A DNA stretch of 44,101 nucleotides, taken from positions 1-44,101 of the forward strand of contig JAYVJC010000031.1 of the NCBI GenBank assembly GCA_043769645.1. The letters are read 5' to 3'. The stretch comes from JAYUDN01 sp043769645 (GTDB taxonomy: Bacteria; Patescibacteriota; Gracilibacteria; BD1-5; UBA2023). The translations under genes and the position numbers were made by a program. The notes beneath the pieces are model-generated. The model was not told where the DNA came from. It made no database searches and saw only the letters and a program-made list of their open reading frames with translations. Of this stretch, positions 18,508 to 30,081 are shown one piece after another; the first letter of the stretch is position 1; each line of letters begins with the position of its first letter.

Positions 18508-21500
18508 CTAGACCAAGCTCGTACTCGATGTAGTAATCTCGAGTTCCTGATAGTCATCGACATAGTTCCCGTCATCCTTGTGCGAGAAGAACTCTCAAAC
18601 GTCTCGATTGTTATCGAAGTACTGGAGTGTTGGGATAAGGCGTCCGATGATAACGTTTTCCTTGAGTCCATCGAGGTAGTCGATCTTTCGAGAGGTTGAA
18701 GCCTCGACGAGAACACGAACGGTTTCCTGAAATGACGCGGAAGAAAGCCAGCTCTCCGTAAAGAGCGAGATCTTCGTAAGTCCGAGGAGGAGTGGGGTTC
18801 AGATCGCTTCCGCGAGTCCATTTTTCGAGAGTTCGCGATTTTCCTTTTTGTAGCGAATAATATCAACGATATCTCCAGGGAAGAAGGTCGAATCTCCAGC
18901 ATTGGTAATCTTGATCTTCGAGAACATCTGACGAGTGATGAGCTCGATATGTTTCGCGTTGACCGTTTGTCCTTGGGAAGCGTAGATTTCTTTGATATCG
19001 TTGACGATATACATTTCTGTCGCGAGGGACCCTCCCACTTCCATAAGGGACTGGATAGAGATATGTCCTTCCGTGAGCTTCGCTCCGGTTTTGACGATAT
19101 CACCTTCCTTGACAAGAAGATTTCGACCTGCGGGTACGGTATAGGTCACAGACTCAGCGATAGTATCTTCTATCGTAATCGTCGCATCCTGGATTTTCAC
19201 TACTCGTCCTGCTTTGATTGATTGAACTTTCTGTTTGGTCTCCTTACTCTTTCCGATAATTTGTTTTTCTTCTACCGTATCGCCCTTCGCGACCGTCCAG
19301 ACCATAGTCTCATCCGAAAGATAGTATTCACGTTTCTGAAGATCGGTGGCTGAAATAGTTACAGTCATATGATTTCCTTCACGCTCAATGAGCGCTACTT
19401 GAGAAGGGAATGGAGCAATTTCGGCAAGGTACTTCGGGTTACGAGCTTCGAAGAGCTCCTCTACTCGAGAAAGACCAGCGGTGATATCTCCTCCTTCCTT
19501 CGCAACTCATCCCGAGTGGAAGGTTCGCATCGTGAGTTGCGTTCCAGGTTCTCAGATCGACTGAGCGGCGATAATACCGACTGGGGTTCCTATTTTTACC
19601 ATCGCATTCGAGGCGAGATCGAGCCCATAACACTGCTGACAGACTCCTTCTTCGGTCTCACATGTGAGGACCGAACGAACCGCGACGAGACGAGCATCAC
19701 TCTCGAGTATCTTCTTGAGTTCAGTCTTTGCAATAAGCGTTCCTGATTCCAGAACTACAGATCCTTTTGAATCTAGAATATCTTTTGCTGTAAATTTTCC
19801 ATAGATCTTATTTTCGAACGTATCACCGAAGAGGGTTGTCGACTCATTGCGATCGAACTCTTCATAGTGAACGGTATAACAATCATTTTCTCGAATGAGG
19901 ATATTCTGAGCTGCATCGACGAGACGTCGAGTGAGGTATCCAGACTGTGCCGTCTTGAGGGCCGTATCAGCCTTTCCTTTTCGTCCTCCGTGTGTCGCGA
20001 TAAAGTACTCGAGTGTAGAGAATCCTTCCTTGAGATTGGATTTGATCGGGAGTTCGATCGTCTTTCCGGTTGGAGAAACGACGAGCCCTTTCATCCCACA
20101 AAGCTGAGTTACATTTCCCCAGTTTCCTCGAGCTCCAGAGTCGACGAGGTTATAGATCGGGTTCGAAGGTGTAAAATTCTTTTTCATCTCCTTTTCTATC
20201 TTCCCCTTCGACTCAGACCAGATCTTAAGTGACTGGATATAGCGTTCATCTTCATTGACGAGTCCATGCCAGAAGGCCTTCTGGATTTCCTTGATCTTCG
20301 TTTCTCATTCTTCGATAAATCCATCCTTTTCGACGGGGATAATCATATCAAAAATAGAAACTGTCAGACCGGAAATCGTCGCATACTTGAATCCAAGAGT
20401 CTTGATACGATCTGCAAGAAATGCAGTATCTTCTCCTCCGAGGATATCGAAAGCTCTCGAAAGAAGCTTCTTCGCAGCACTCTTTCCGATCGTTTCATTC
20501 ACAAATCCGAGCGACTCTGGAAGGATTTCATTGAAGAGGAACCGTCCATAGGTCGTATCGATGATTTTACTATCAATTCGCAGCTTGATAGGAGTATGAA
20601 GGGTGATCACCCCGTTTTCATACGCCGCCATACTATCTTCTCCCGAGGCGAACGCGTGCTTCGGTGCGCCTGGATCTATCTTCGTGAGGTAGTAGCACCC
20701 GAGGATCATATCTTGAGAAGGGGCGACGATCGGCTCACCGTTTGAAGGATTAAGCATATTTTTCGAGGTGACCATCAGTCTTCCAGCTTCTTCTTGGGCT
20801 TCCATCGTAAGAGGAAGGTGGACCGCCATCTGATCTCCATCGAAATCCGCATTGAAGGCGGTACAACAGAGCGGATGAAGTCGAATTGCCTTTCCATCAA
20901 TGAGGACCGGTCGAAATGCCTGGATACCGAGTCGGTGAAGTGTTGGTGCTCGGTTGAGGAGGACATACTTTCCTTCTATGACTTCATCAAGAGCGTCCCA
21001 GACTTCTTTCCCTTTTTCTTCGATGGTTTTTTCCGCATGTTTTACATTGTACGCCATCTCACTCGCGATAAGTTTTCCAATGACAAATGGCTTGAAGAGG
21101 GTGAGTGCCATCGATTTCGGAAGTCCACACTCATTCATCTCGAGTTCTGGACCGACGACGATCACCGAACGACCTGAGTAGTCGACTCGCTTTCCGAGAA
21201 GATTCTGACGAAATCGTCCCTGCTTTCCCTTGAGAACATCCGCAAGAGACTTGAGCTTCTTCTTAGTGGCACTCGTATATCCAGGACGGTTCGAACGCAC
21301 ATCACCATTGACGAGCATATCGACTGCTTCCTGAAGCATTCGTTTTTCGTTCTTGAGGATGACATCTGGAGCTCCAAGTTCCGTAAGCTTACGGAGTCGG
21401 TTATTACGGTTGATAACACGTCGATAGAGATCGTTGAGATCTGAAGATGCAAATCGTCCTCCATCAAGCTGGATCATCGGACGGAGATCCGGTGGAAGGA

Positions 21501-22509
21501 TCTGGAGCGCGGTGAGGATGAAATTCTCTGGACGTTGTCCACTCTTGAAAAGTGAAGAAGCGAGCTTGAGTTTCTGAAGGATTTTCTTCTGACGACTCTT
21601 TGGAGCGGTCTTGAGTTCAGCTTGTTCAGTCGCTATAAAATCCCGAAGATTGATCCGCTCAAGCAGGGTCTTGAGGTGTTCAGCACCCGTTCCTCCCTTG
21701 AACACATGAGGAAATTTCTCATAGAGGATTCGATAATCAAGTTCTCCGATGACTTCTGCCACACGGATCACCTTGAGGAGGTCTCGGAGCTTGGCATATT
21801 CGACATCGAGCTCATCGAGCTTATGGGTATGCATATTCTCGAGTTCGGCGAATTCTTTTTTCGAGAGCTTTCCTTCGGCAAGTTCCATGTTGAGTCGGTT
21901 CATCGTTTCCTGAAGGTCACGCTGGACATTGATCTTCTGGTTCTTATATGCATTCTCGAGTTCTCTCATCGCTTCATCACGCTTCTCTTCATAGACCTCA
22001 GTCACGATATAGGACGCGAAGTAGACGATCTGCTCGAGTTTTTTCACCGAGATATCAAGAAGGAGTCCGATACGAGATGGGACCGACTTCAAGTACCAGA
22101 TATGTGCCACTGGAGCCGCGAGTTCGATATGACCGGTGCGTTGGCGTCGAACCTGACTCGTTGTCACTTCGACTCCACATCGCTCACAGATGACTCCCTT
22201 ATAGCGGATTCGCTTATACTTTCCACACGCACATTCGTAATTCTTACGTGGGCCAAATATCTGCTCACAGAAGAGTCCTCCTCGTTCTGGACGCTGGGTT
22301 CGATAGTTGATGGTCTCAGAAATCAGAACTTCTCCGTATGAAAGAGCGCGGACATCTTCCTTCGAAGCAAGTCCTACGGAAATCGCCGCGAGGTTATCGA
22401 GGTTTTTTCCGACGGTAATATCTTTCTTCCCGGCGTGTTTTCCGATTTGAGAATAGTCTGTGATCTTATCATTGAGGAAATTTTCAAGATCTTTTGTCAT
22501 TGGAAACAT
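18508..22509 (-). CDS. rpoC: DNA-directed RNA polymerase subunit beta'
   Basis: A 1333-aa protein when TGA is read as Gly; the standard code breaks it into several parts. The N-terminal zinc finger ECACGKYKRIRYKGVICERC, the rudder/clamp regions, KQGRFRQNLLGKRVDYSGRS and the catalytic NADFDGDQMAVHLPL are all intact. The second zinc site is CETEEGVCQQCYG. The trigger-loop/bridge region carries [21 protein letters not shown], where the first Gly is TGA (19552-19554). The C terminus has SSASFQETVRVLVEA and GLKENVIIGRLIP. CGA encodes the invariant Arg in GKRVDYSGR (21187-21189). It lies 208 nt downstream of rpoB, and a terminator follows. Confidence 0.98.
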
Positions 22510-22717
22510 AATGTTTTTAGTTAAAAGTTATAAAGTTGGAGGTTCAAAGTTTTGGTTCAAGTGATTCACTTGAGAACTTGAAAACTTGAGAACTTTATCA
22601 CTCTATCTTCGTACCACCGGAGTGAAGAGAGCAAAGGAGAAGTAAATTCTCTTTCTCTTGGTAAAAACCGTACGAAGGAAGCGGTGGGATGTTGAATACT
22701 CTTTATGAATGTATTTC
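22510..22717. repeat. rpoB-rpoC spacer with AAGTT-type repeats and paired segments
   Basis: The half next to rpoC (22519-22600) is a degenerate 7-8 bp tandem repeat (AGTTAAA, AGTTATA, AAGTTGG .. GAACTTGA, AAACTTGA, GAACTTTA). The other half has two complementary pairs in crossing order: CTTCGTAC (22607) with GTACGAAG (22670), and CCACCG (22614) with CGGTGG (22682). It also contains the small hairpin GAGAA-GTAAA-TTCTC. No terminator was seen, so rpoC is probably co-transcribed with rpoB. Confidence 0.6.
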
Positions 22718-25700
22718 TTATTCTTCTATTTCCGTCATAATCACCACCGGTGCGTCTTCATCTTTCTTTTCCTCAATGACCGGGATATCGATTTCGACAT
22801 CGAACTGTCCATCGAGCTTCTCGAGTTCTTCGAAGCGGTCTTTCATCTCCATTTCGAGGGCTCTCGTCTCTTCCGTAGAGAGGAGGTCGATGTTGAGATT
22901 GAGGGCTTGAAGTTCTCGAAGGAGAACGTTGAAGGATTCTGGGACATTCGGTCGTCGGATTCTTTTTCCCTTGACGATCGCTTCATAGAGTTGAGTTCGA
23001 CCATTGATATCATCTGATTTCACGGTGAGCATTTCCTGGAGGATATTCGCGGCTCCATAGCCTTCGAGCGCCCACACTTCCATTTCTCCGAGACGTTGTC
23101 CACCATTTTGAGCCTTTCCTCCGAGTGGCTGTTGCGTCACCATCGAATACGGTCCGACGGAACGAGCGTGGATCTTATCTTCGACGAGGTGGTGGAGCTT
23201 CAGCATATACTTCACTCCGACCATCGTATGTTCCTTGAATGATTCACCAGTCTTTCCATTGAAGAGCTGGACCTTTCCGTCAGCGGGAAGTCCTGCCTTC
23301 GCCATAAGTTCAGAAATCTGATCCGTCGAAAGACCATTGAGGATTGGGGTTGCGACCTTGATCCCGAGCTTACGAGCGGCAATACCAAGGTGTGTTTCGA
23401 GGACCTGTCCGATGTTCATACGAGAGATAACTCCAAGCGGATTCAGGATGATATCCATAGGAGTTCCATCCGCCATAAACGGCATATCTTCAGCCGGAAC
23501 GATACGAGAGACGATACCTTTGTTTCCATGTCGACCCGCCATCTTATCTCCAACTTCTACCTTTCGAGTTTGAGCGACATAGACTTTCACTTGTTTGAAT
23601 ACTCCAGTTGGGAGATTGTCTCCATCTTCACGCCTCAGTACGTGCACCCCGATGACTTTTCCACCACTTCCTGCAGGAAGGATAAGGGAAGAGTCTTTGA
23701 CATCTTTTGACTTATCTCCGAAGATGGCTCTAAGGAGACGCTCCTCTGGAGAGAGTTCGACTTCCCCCTTTGGAGTGACTTTACCGACGAGGATATCTCC
23801 ATTTTTCACATTGGCTCCGACTCGGATGATACCATCAACATCGAGATCCTTGAGCTTGGTCTGGCTTACATTTGGGATATCGTTGGTCGTCTGCTCAGGG
23901 CCGAGTTTGGTTTCTCGAACATCCATCACATATTCGTTGATATGAATCGAAGTGAAATAATCATCCTGCATGAGACGAGAAGAGATAATAATCGCATCTT
24001 CATAGTTGTATCCTTCCCATGGCATATACGCGACAAGGAGATTGCGTCCGACAGCGAGTTCTCCGTTATCAAGGGATTGTCCATCGGCAAGGATTTGTCA
24101 TTTGACGAATTTGTCTCCAGTGAATACTCGAGCCCACTGATGGATCAGCATATCATGATTCGATCGTTCGAAGGTTCGAAGTCCGTAGGTCATCTTTTTC
24201 CCATTTGCATAGAGCACAGAAATATGCTTCGCATCGACTCCGATAACTTCTCCGTCATCGAGAGCCTTCACGATATAACCAGATCCTTCTCCGATGATAC
24301 GTTCCATACCAGTACCGACGGTCGGTGCTTCCGCACGGACGAGAGGAACCGCTTGACGCATCATGTTCGATCCCATTTCCGCTCGAGTCGCATCATCATG
24401 CTCGAGAAATGGAATCAAAGTCGTAGTTTCACTCATGATCTGTTTCGGTGAGACATCGATATGCGTCACTTCGCGTACATAGACGATTTCCGCTTCGGAG
24501 GCCTTACGAGCAGATAACCAGGTTTCACTAAAATTTCCATACGCATCGATACTCGTATTCGCTTCCGCAATGACGAGCTTACGCTCTTCATAGGCATCGA
24601 AGTACTTCGTTTTTTCGGTGAGAAATCCTCGAACTTCCAACGTAGTTTCTTTATAGTGTTTTTCGATATCTTTCGCTATCGACTCCGTGATAAGCGTCTT
24701 TTCAGGAACGATGACCTTACCCTTAGCGTCTTCGATATCATTGAGGGTGATTCGATTCATTGCAGATTTTCCATCATTTTTCACACTATGTTCGACTTCT
24801 CGAAATGGGGTCGTGATAAATCCATACTTATCGACTCGAGCATAGGAAGCAAAGTGGAGTACAAGTCCGATATTTGGACCTTCTGGTGTGGCAATCGGAC
24901 AAATTCGACCATACTGCGTAGGATGCACATCTCGAACTTCGAACGACGCACGCTCACGAGTGAGACCTCCCACTCCGAGTGCGGTCACACGACGCTTATG
25001 AGCAAGCTCCGAGAGTGGATTCGACTGATCCATAAACTGTGAAAGCTGGTTGGTACCGAAAAATTCTCGCATCACCGCGACCATCGGCCGAGAGTTGATA
25101 AATGATCCTGGGGTCGCTTCATCGAGATCCGTGATGATCGTCATACGATCTTTCGCGATTTTTTCCATACGAGCGAGTCCTACCTTTACCTTATCATAGA
25201 CGAGTTCTCCGACTGAGCGAACGCGACGATTCTCGAGGTGATCGATATCATCGGTTCGATATCCCGGTTCTCCCATACAAAGAGAGAAGAGGTACTTGAG
25301 TCCGCAGAGGAAATCTTCTCGAAGAAGGAATGAATTCCCCTCTTCAACTCCGCTGACCTTTGCATGATCCTTATAAGTTTCTGAGAGTTTTCGGTTGATC
25401 TTGATACGTGCGACTTCTCCGAGTTCGAATTTCTTTACATCATAAAAAGTCGACTGGAAGAGTTGTTCGACTCGTTCATCAGTTCCGAGATCTCCTGGGC
25501 GGAGGAGCTTATAGATCGCATAGAGGGCTTCCATACGATTCTTCGTCTTATCCTTTTCGAGAGTAGGACCCATGTGACGGGTAATAATCTCATCTTGACC
25601 CTTGAAGGCCGCGAGAATTTCCGCATCACTCTCATATCCGAAGGCTCTGAGTATTACTGAGATAGGTATCTTTCGTTTTTTATCGATTTTCACATTCACG

Positions 25701-26284
25701 ATTCCCTTTTTCTCGATTTCGATTTCGAACCAGCTCCCGCGATGTGGGATAATCTTCATCGCATAGAGACCTGGATTTTTCTGATCTGGGGTAAAAAACA
25801 TTCCCGTAGATCGGATCACCTGATTGACGATGACTCGTTCTACTCCATTGACGATGAAGGTTCCCATTTCCGTCATGATCGGAATCCCTCCGAGGTAGAC
25901 GTCTTGTTCTTTAATTTCTCAGGATTGCTTATTGAGCATTTCAAATCGAGCCTTGATCGGTGCTTCGAAGTTGAGATTTTTCCGTTTACAATCTGAAGCC
26001 GAATACTTCGGTTCTTCGAGGGCGTAGCTCTTATAGTAGATAGAAATCTTTTCGCCAGAAAAGTCATCAATCGGGAATACCTCGTTGAAGGCCTGTCCGA
26101 TGCGACGTTCGAGAAAGTCTCGGTAGCTATCAAGCTGGACTTCGATGAGTCCAGGAAGCTCGAGAACGGTGCGGTCATCATTGAAAAAATATCTCCCCTG
26201 CTCATGGTAAATTTCTCCAAGACCCGTAGGTGCTGGAGTACTCGTGGCAGAAGGAGAAACGGTCGAAGCCTGTTTCTTAGCCAT
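22718..26284 (-). CDS. rpoB: DNA-directed RNA polymerase subunit beta
   Basis: A 1188-aa protein. Typical segments are LPGLIEVQLDSYRDFLERR near the start, EIKEQDVYLGGIPIMTEMGTF (Gly before EIKEQ is TGA), VNQVIRSTGMFF, the rifampicin-region block FFGTNQLSQFMDQSNPLSEL and HKRRVTALG, then EGPNIGLVLHFASYARVDKYGF. Later come MPWEGYNYEDAIIISSRL, GDKMAGRHGNKGIVSRI, EDMPFMADGTPMDIILNPLG and the C-terminal QPLGGKAQNGGQRLGEMEVWALEGYGAA. Only two glycines are TGA, so this highly expressed gene strongly prefers GGA/GGC. The first ~20 residues are a Thr/Ser/Pro-rich tail. Confidence 0.98.
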
Positions 26285-26530
26285 GGTTGGTAGGTGATAA
26301 AGAAGGTAAAGTGGGGTGAGGAGAAGGGAATGAAGAATGAAGATGCGATTCCGTTTGTGAAAAGGAAAAATAATCAGCTACTATTCTATTTTCAAGCCCG
26401 AACTCAAGTGGTATAAAACTCTCAGTAGCCCTACCGTGAGTTATTTATACGCCCAAAACTTCCCGAAGACTCGGGATGGACCACACTTCGCCTCACCACG
26501 GGAAAAACTCATCTGTATGGGTGAAGCAAT
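26285..26530 (-). promoter_or_regulatory. Structured 5' leader of rpoB
   Basis: About 245 nt of untranslated sequence separate a promoter-like element from the rpoB ATG. On the minus strand it contains the hairpin TCCCGA-GTCT-TCGGGA (26476-26461) and a two-step stem GTATAA / TTATAC plus AACTC / GAGTT around a loop with GTAG-GG-CTAC. Two GAATGAA heptamers lie near the gene (26328-26341). It does not match any leader I know, and no ribosomal-protein genes are adjacent. It may be an autoregulatory leader or an independent small RNA. Confidence 0.5.
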
Positions 26531-26536
26531 GACTGA

Positions 26537-26563
26537 AGTATAGAGAAAAAAATAAAAAAGCAA
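26537..26563 (-). promoter_or_regulatory. Likely rpoB promoter
   Basis: TTGCTT (26563-26558) and TATACT (26542-26537) on the minus strand are separated by 15 nt of T-rich DNA. The spacer is short. Position and strand fit the long leader. Confidence 0.45.
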
Positions 26564-26817
26564 GTTTTAATAAAAACTTCATTTCATTTTGGTTCATACT
26601 CTTTCTTTTTTTCAAGATGAATATTGACTCTTGTTAGTTTTCTTGGCAAGTTTTCTTCTTTCTCTTCTCTTATTTTTCAGTTTGAGAGTATTTTTCTTTT
26701 TCTGACGGAAAGTACTTCAAAAAATTCAATCCTCTAAATTTTCTATATAAGGGAGTGATTCTCAGGCTGCTTTCGTCACAAGTAAGAACTGCATAAAGTC
26801 TCTCAAGATTTCTCTAT
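26564..26817. other. Intergenic, nothing recognised
   Basis: This is pyrimidine-rich (plus strand), low-complexity DNA. No ORF with plausible composition and no clear hairpin were seen. Confidence 0.4.
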
Positions 26818-27159
26818 CTATCATACCATATCAACACTCCGATGCAAGGATGCATATTTCTTTTTCACTGAGTCCAGATTTTCAAACTTCATCGTAGATA
26901 TCCATAATCCTTGCAGAAAATTCTTCAAGAGTTCATCATAAGTCAAGAAGTGATAGCACTTTGTCTCTGAATCATACTCTTCAGATAAGTTCCTCATACT
27001 GAGTGAGGGAAAGTGCATTTGGATTCCTAACCTCTTCAGGAAAGACGCTAGATTGATAAAAATTTGTATTTCACATGTGTAATCTATAGTATCACTTTTT
27101 AATATATTTCGCAAAACTCCACCGTTTTTCTTCCAACAATATTCTTGTATTTCGTCCAC
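26818..27159 (-). CDS. Hypothetical protein, 113 aa
   Basis: The frame runs from a GTG at 27159 to TAG, with one TGA just before the stop. The protein is soluble and mixed (YTCEIQIFINLASFLKRLG, KCYHFLTYDELLKNFLQGLW) with Cys and Trp residues, and looks like a real globular domain. I recognise no family. Upstream in the +1 frame ATGGTAGATAAAGGATAA is open only briefly, so the N terminus may be truncated or frameshifted. Codon use is less biased than in neighbouring housekeeping genes. Confidence 0.45.
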
Positions 27160-27228
27160 TCGAAATTATCCTTTATCTACCATCGATAGTGAAATACTAT
27201 ATACTATCACCGATATTATTTTTTTCTT

Positions 27229-27939
27229 ATGCGTATCCTTCTCTCCATCTTTATACTTACTATTTTCCTCATAGGTGGACTCTTTGCCACGGATGATCTC
27301 AATAGTACGCTCATGATACCCAAAAAATCCTACTCAGTAACACTCTCAATTCTTAAAAATCCTATTACTCTTGTGTACAATGGAGATTCATCAAAGCTTA
27401 CCGACACGATCACGGTAATCCAGAAAGGAAGAAAAAACCGAGTACTCCAAGGACCGATGAGTCAATATAGCAAAGCTAAGAGAGAAGAAATTCTCAAGTG
27501 TGTACGTTTGTGAAAATCAAACTGTATTGAAAGTTTTGCTCTTGGAACCATCGATCCAAAGGGAAGATTCTTCGAAATACATATGCAGGGATTCCAAAAA
27601 GAAGGATGGAGTCTACGAAGTATTGCTACTGGAAAGGTTCTCTTGAGTAATGATACTGGAATACTCGATAGCTCTTGGAGTAGTGATGGATCATCGTTCA
27701 GTTGGATTACCTGACTCTGTCTGTTTCAGAAGTGTACCGCCAAAAGTGGTGTCTACTATGCTAAAACATCCGACTTTACTCAAGCTATAAAAATAGCAGA
27801 GATAAATGAATATAGTCTCGGATATCGAGTGAAGATCGAGTCAGATGCCATACGTGTGGTAGAAATAAAATCAAAATCTCAAAAAACAACTACAAGTTAT
27901 GACAAAGTCACTGGGCTTGCTATGTATGGAAAAATCTAA
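27229..27939 (+). CDS. Exported hypothetical protein, 236 aa
   Basis: The signal peptide is RILLSIFILTIFLIGGLFATDD. The mature protein is beta-rich: SYSVTLSILKNPITLVYNGD, KCVRLGKSNCIESFALGTID, TGLCLFQKCTAKSGVYYAK, VKIESDAIRVVEIKSK. Four Cys in the mature part could form two disulfides. The DSSWSSDGSSFSWITG segment resembles a blade of a WD/TolB-like propeller, but the match is too short to be sure. TGA is used as Gly in the KCVRLGKSN and FSWITGLCL segments. A -10-like TATTAT lies 9 nt before the ATG. Confidence 0.65.
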
Positions 27940-27979
27940 ATAGATGGTAATAGCGAATAGTAAGATTGTAAGTAGGAAC

Positions 27980-28021
27980 GTAACTCTGTGCAAAGTAAAT
28001 ATATTTTACTGACATAGTTAC
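27980..28021. terminator. Hairpin between convergent genes
   Basis: The inner stem AGTAAA-TATAT-TTTACT (27994-28010) lies inside the outer arms GTAACT / AGTTAC. It is located between the stops of the exported-protein gene and the GGDEF-EAL gene. Confidence 0.5.
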
Positions 28022-28022
28022 A

Positions 28023-29971
28023 TTATACACCTCCCTCTTTCTTGAGCCATTTTTCTTCTATTTCTGATGCTCAAAGTGGTCGAGAAAAAAGATATCCTTG
28101 AAAAAGGTCACAGCCCTTTGCTTTGAGAAGTTCATATTGTTCGACCGTTTCTACCCCTTCTGCGATAATCTGTTTTCCCATAGCATGACCAAGCCCGATA
28201 ATAGTTCGAGAGAGTATTCGTGAATTTTTTTGAGTTTCAGAATCGTCAGCAAAGAGACCCGTCACAAAACTTCGATCAATCTTCAGTCTATCGAGGGGAA
28301 GTTCGATCAAAAATCGAAGGTTTGCGAATCCAGTTCCAAAGTCATCAAGGGATATGCGAATTCCTAGTTCTCGTATTTGCTGAAGCATTATTGAAATTCC
28401 TTCTTGATCATCGATTGATACACTCTCGTAATCTCGAGCGTGAGAAATCATGGAGGAATACCTGTTTCATCGAGGACGGCGCTTACCGTTTGCAGTAAGT
28501 TTCAATTCATAAGTTGAAGGGGGGAAACATTGACTGCGATGCTTGGAGGGGTATATCAAAGCGCTAACCAATTCTTTATTTGTTTTGCAGCACCGAGTAG
28601 CATAAAGTTTCATATTTCTTCGATAAGTCCCGCCTTTTCTGCAATTGGGATAAACACTACGGGAGAAACGAGTCAGTCTCTCGGATGATTCCACCGTATA
28701 AGCGACTCCATCGAAATGATTTTACATTCTCAATCTACAATAGGCTGGTATATAGGAAAGAGCTGGTCTCACTCAGAAAGAGCAATTCTGAGGTCAGCTT
28801 CCATTTGTTCTCTATCCAGGTTATCCCTATCCAACTGATCATTGTATATTTTGACTTTCACATTAGGAGAATTTTTTGCTGCATGCATAGCCGTGTCAGC
28901 TTTTTTTGTCAATGTATGCAAGTCGTTTCAGTGCTCAGGGTAGATAGATACGCCGATACTTCATCATTTAATGGTAGTTGTTATGCTAGTTGTGCTGCCT
29001 TCAAAGGCTATCAAAAAAGGAGCCTGCAGGGCTTTTTGAATATTAACAGTAATTCTATCTATATCCTGAATGTGAATATACGGAATCAAAACTACAAACT
29101 CATCTCACCCAAACCGAGCTACCATATCACTCCTCCTAGTTGTATCCTGCAATCTTTTCGCTACTTGTTTCAATAATTCGTTTCAAATTAGGTGCCCATG
29201 CTTATCGTTTACCTGCTTAAATCCATCGAGATCGATAAAAAATAAACAAAAGTGCTGTATAGCATCGGCTTCATTTGGTTTATCTTTTTCTCTTTCCCTC
29301 AGGAGATTCTCGAGGATACTGTAGAACTTCTCTCGGTTCGGAAGTCAAGTCAAATTATCGTTCTCCGCACCATGAAGCAACTTTCTTTCAACTTCCTTTC
29401 GATAATTGATATTCGTATGTTGTCCGATGACGCGCTTCAGTTTTCACGAGGCATCTACTTCGACCAGACCACGAGAATTGATCCACATATACTCGTTGGT
29501 TCAGACTTTTATTCGATAATCTAGGTTGAATGATTGGGTTTTATATCCTCCTTTCAGAAATGCTTTTACCATTTCTCTATGAACTGGCCGATCATCTGGA
29601 TGGATGGACTCAAGCCAAGCATTCTGGGAAATGGTAATGATTCCCTCATTTCCAAATTGAAACATCTCGTGCATATCGAGCTCTATACTTCACTTTTCTG
29701 GATCCCAGTCAAATACACAACTTGAATTACTCCTGAGGGCTTCTCGTAGAATATATTCTCGATTTTTTATATTTCAACATTCAGAATCTTTAGTAGAAAA
29801 TTCGGGGTAAATTGCTCGTCCAGAGGATGATGTCATCGAGGCATCTACTGATTGAGTTACGAGACGACCTAAGGAAGCCATTTGTGATAGTCATTCGAGT
29901 GTATAATCATTTCACTCACTACAAGATGTAAGTTTACTATGGTATGTATTGGGCGCTCTGAATCAGGTCAT
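28023..29971 (-). pseudogene. PAS-GGDEF-EAL cyclic-di-GMP protein, frameshifted
   Basis: The first frame (29971 to ~28427) encodes a PAS-like domain (FDWDPEKGSIELD .. WLESIHPDDRPVHREMVKAF .. WINSRGLVEVDASGKLKRVIG). A GGDEF domain follows with NLTGLPNREKFY, FIDLDGFKQVNDKHGHLIGNELL and RFGGDEFVVLIP (second Gly is TGA at 29105-29107). Then comes the start of an EAL domain with ESL instead of EAL (SMESLIRWNHP). After PPGFLTLEIT the frame is lost. The other frame continues ESVSIDDQEG, SLDDFGTGFANLRFL, LKIDRSFVTGL and IIAEGVETVEQ to TAA at 28023. Restoring one base (ATTACGAGAG to ATTACGGAGAG) repairs the gene, at about 28424-28432. A sequencing error is possible. Confidence 0.85.
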
Positions 29972-30081
29972 TGACTTTAAAATTTAATTATATACTTAAA
30001 TTATGAATGTCAATAAGTAAAGCCGTGCTGTTCCCTACTCAGAGTATAATTTTCTATTTCTTTAAAAGGGGGTATGAATAG

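Noticed and set aside
18483..19115. 210-aa open frame on the minus strand
   Set aside because: It overlaps the rpoC C terminus in another frame; the rpoC frame shows conserved RpoC motifs through to 18508 in table 25.
20188..20304. Apparent break of rpoC into two genes
   Set aside because: The break is an in-frame TGA (FIEE-G-ETKIKEIQ). With Gly the frame is continuous and the conserved sequence runs on.
26400..26520. SRP RNA, RNase P RNA or tmRNA
   Set aside because: The leader is hairpin-rich but lacks the conserved cores of these RNAs.
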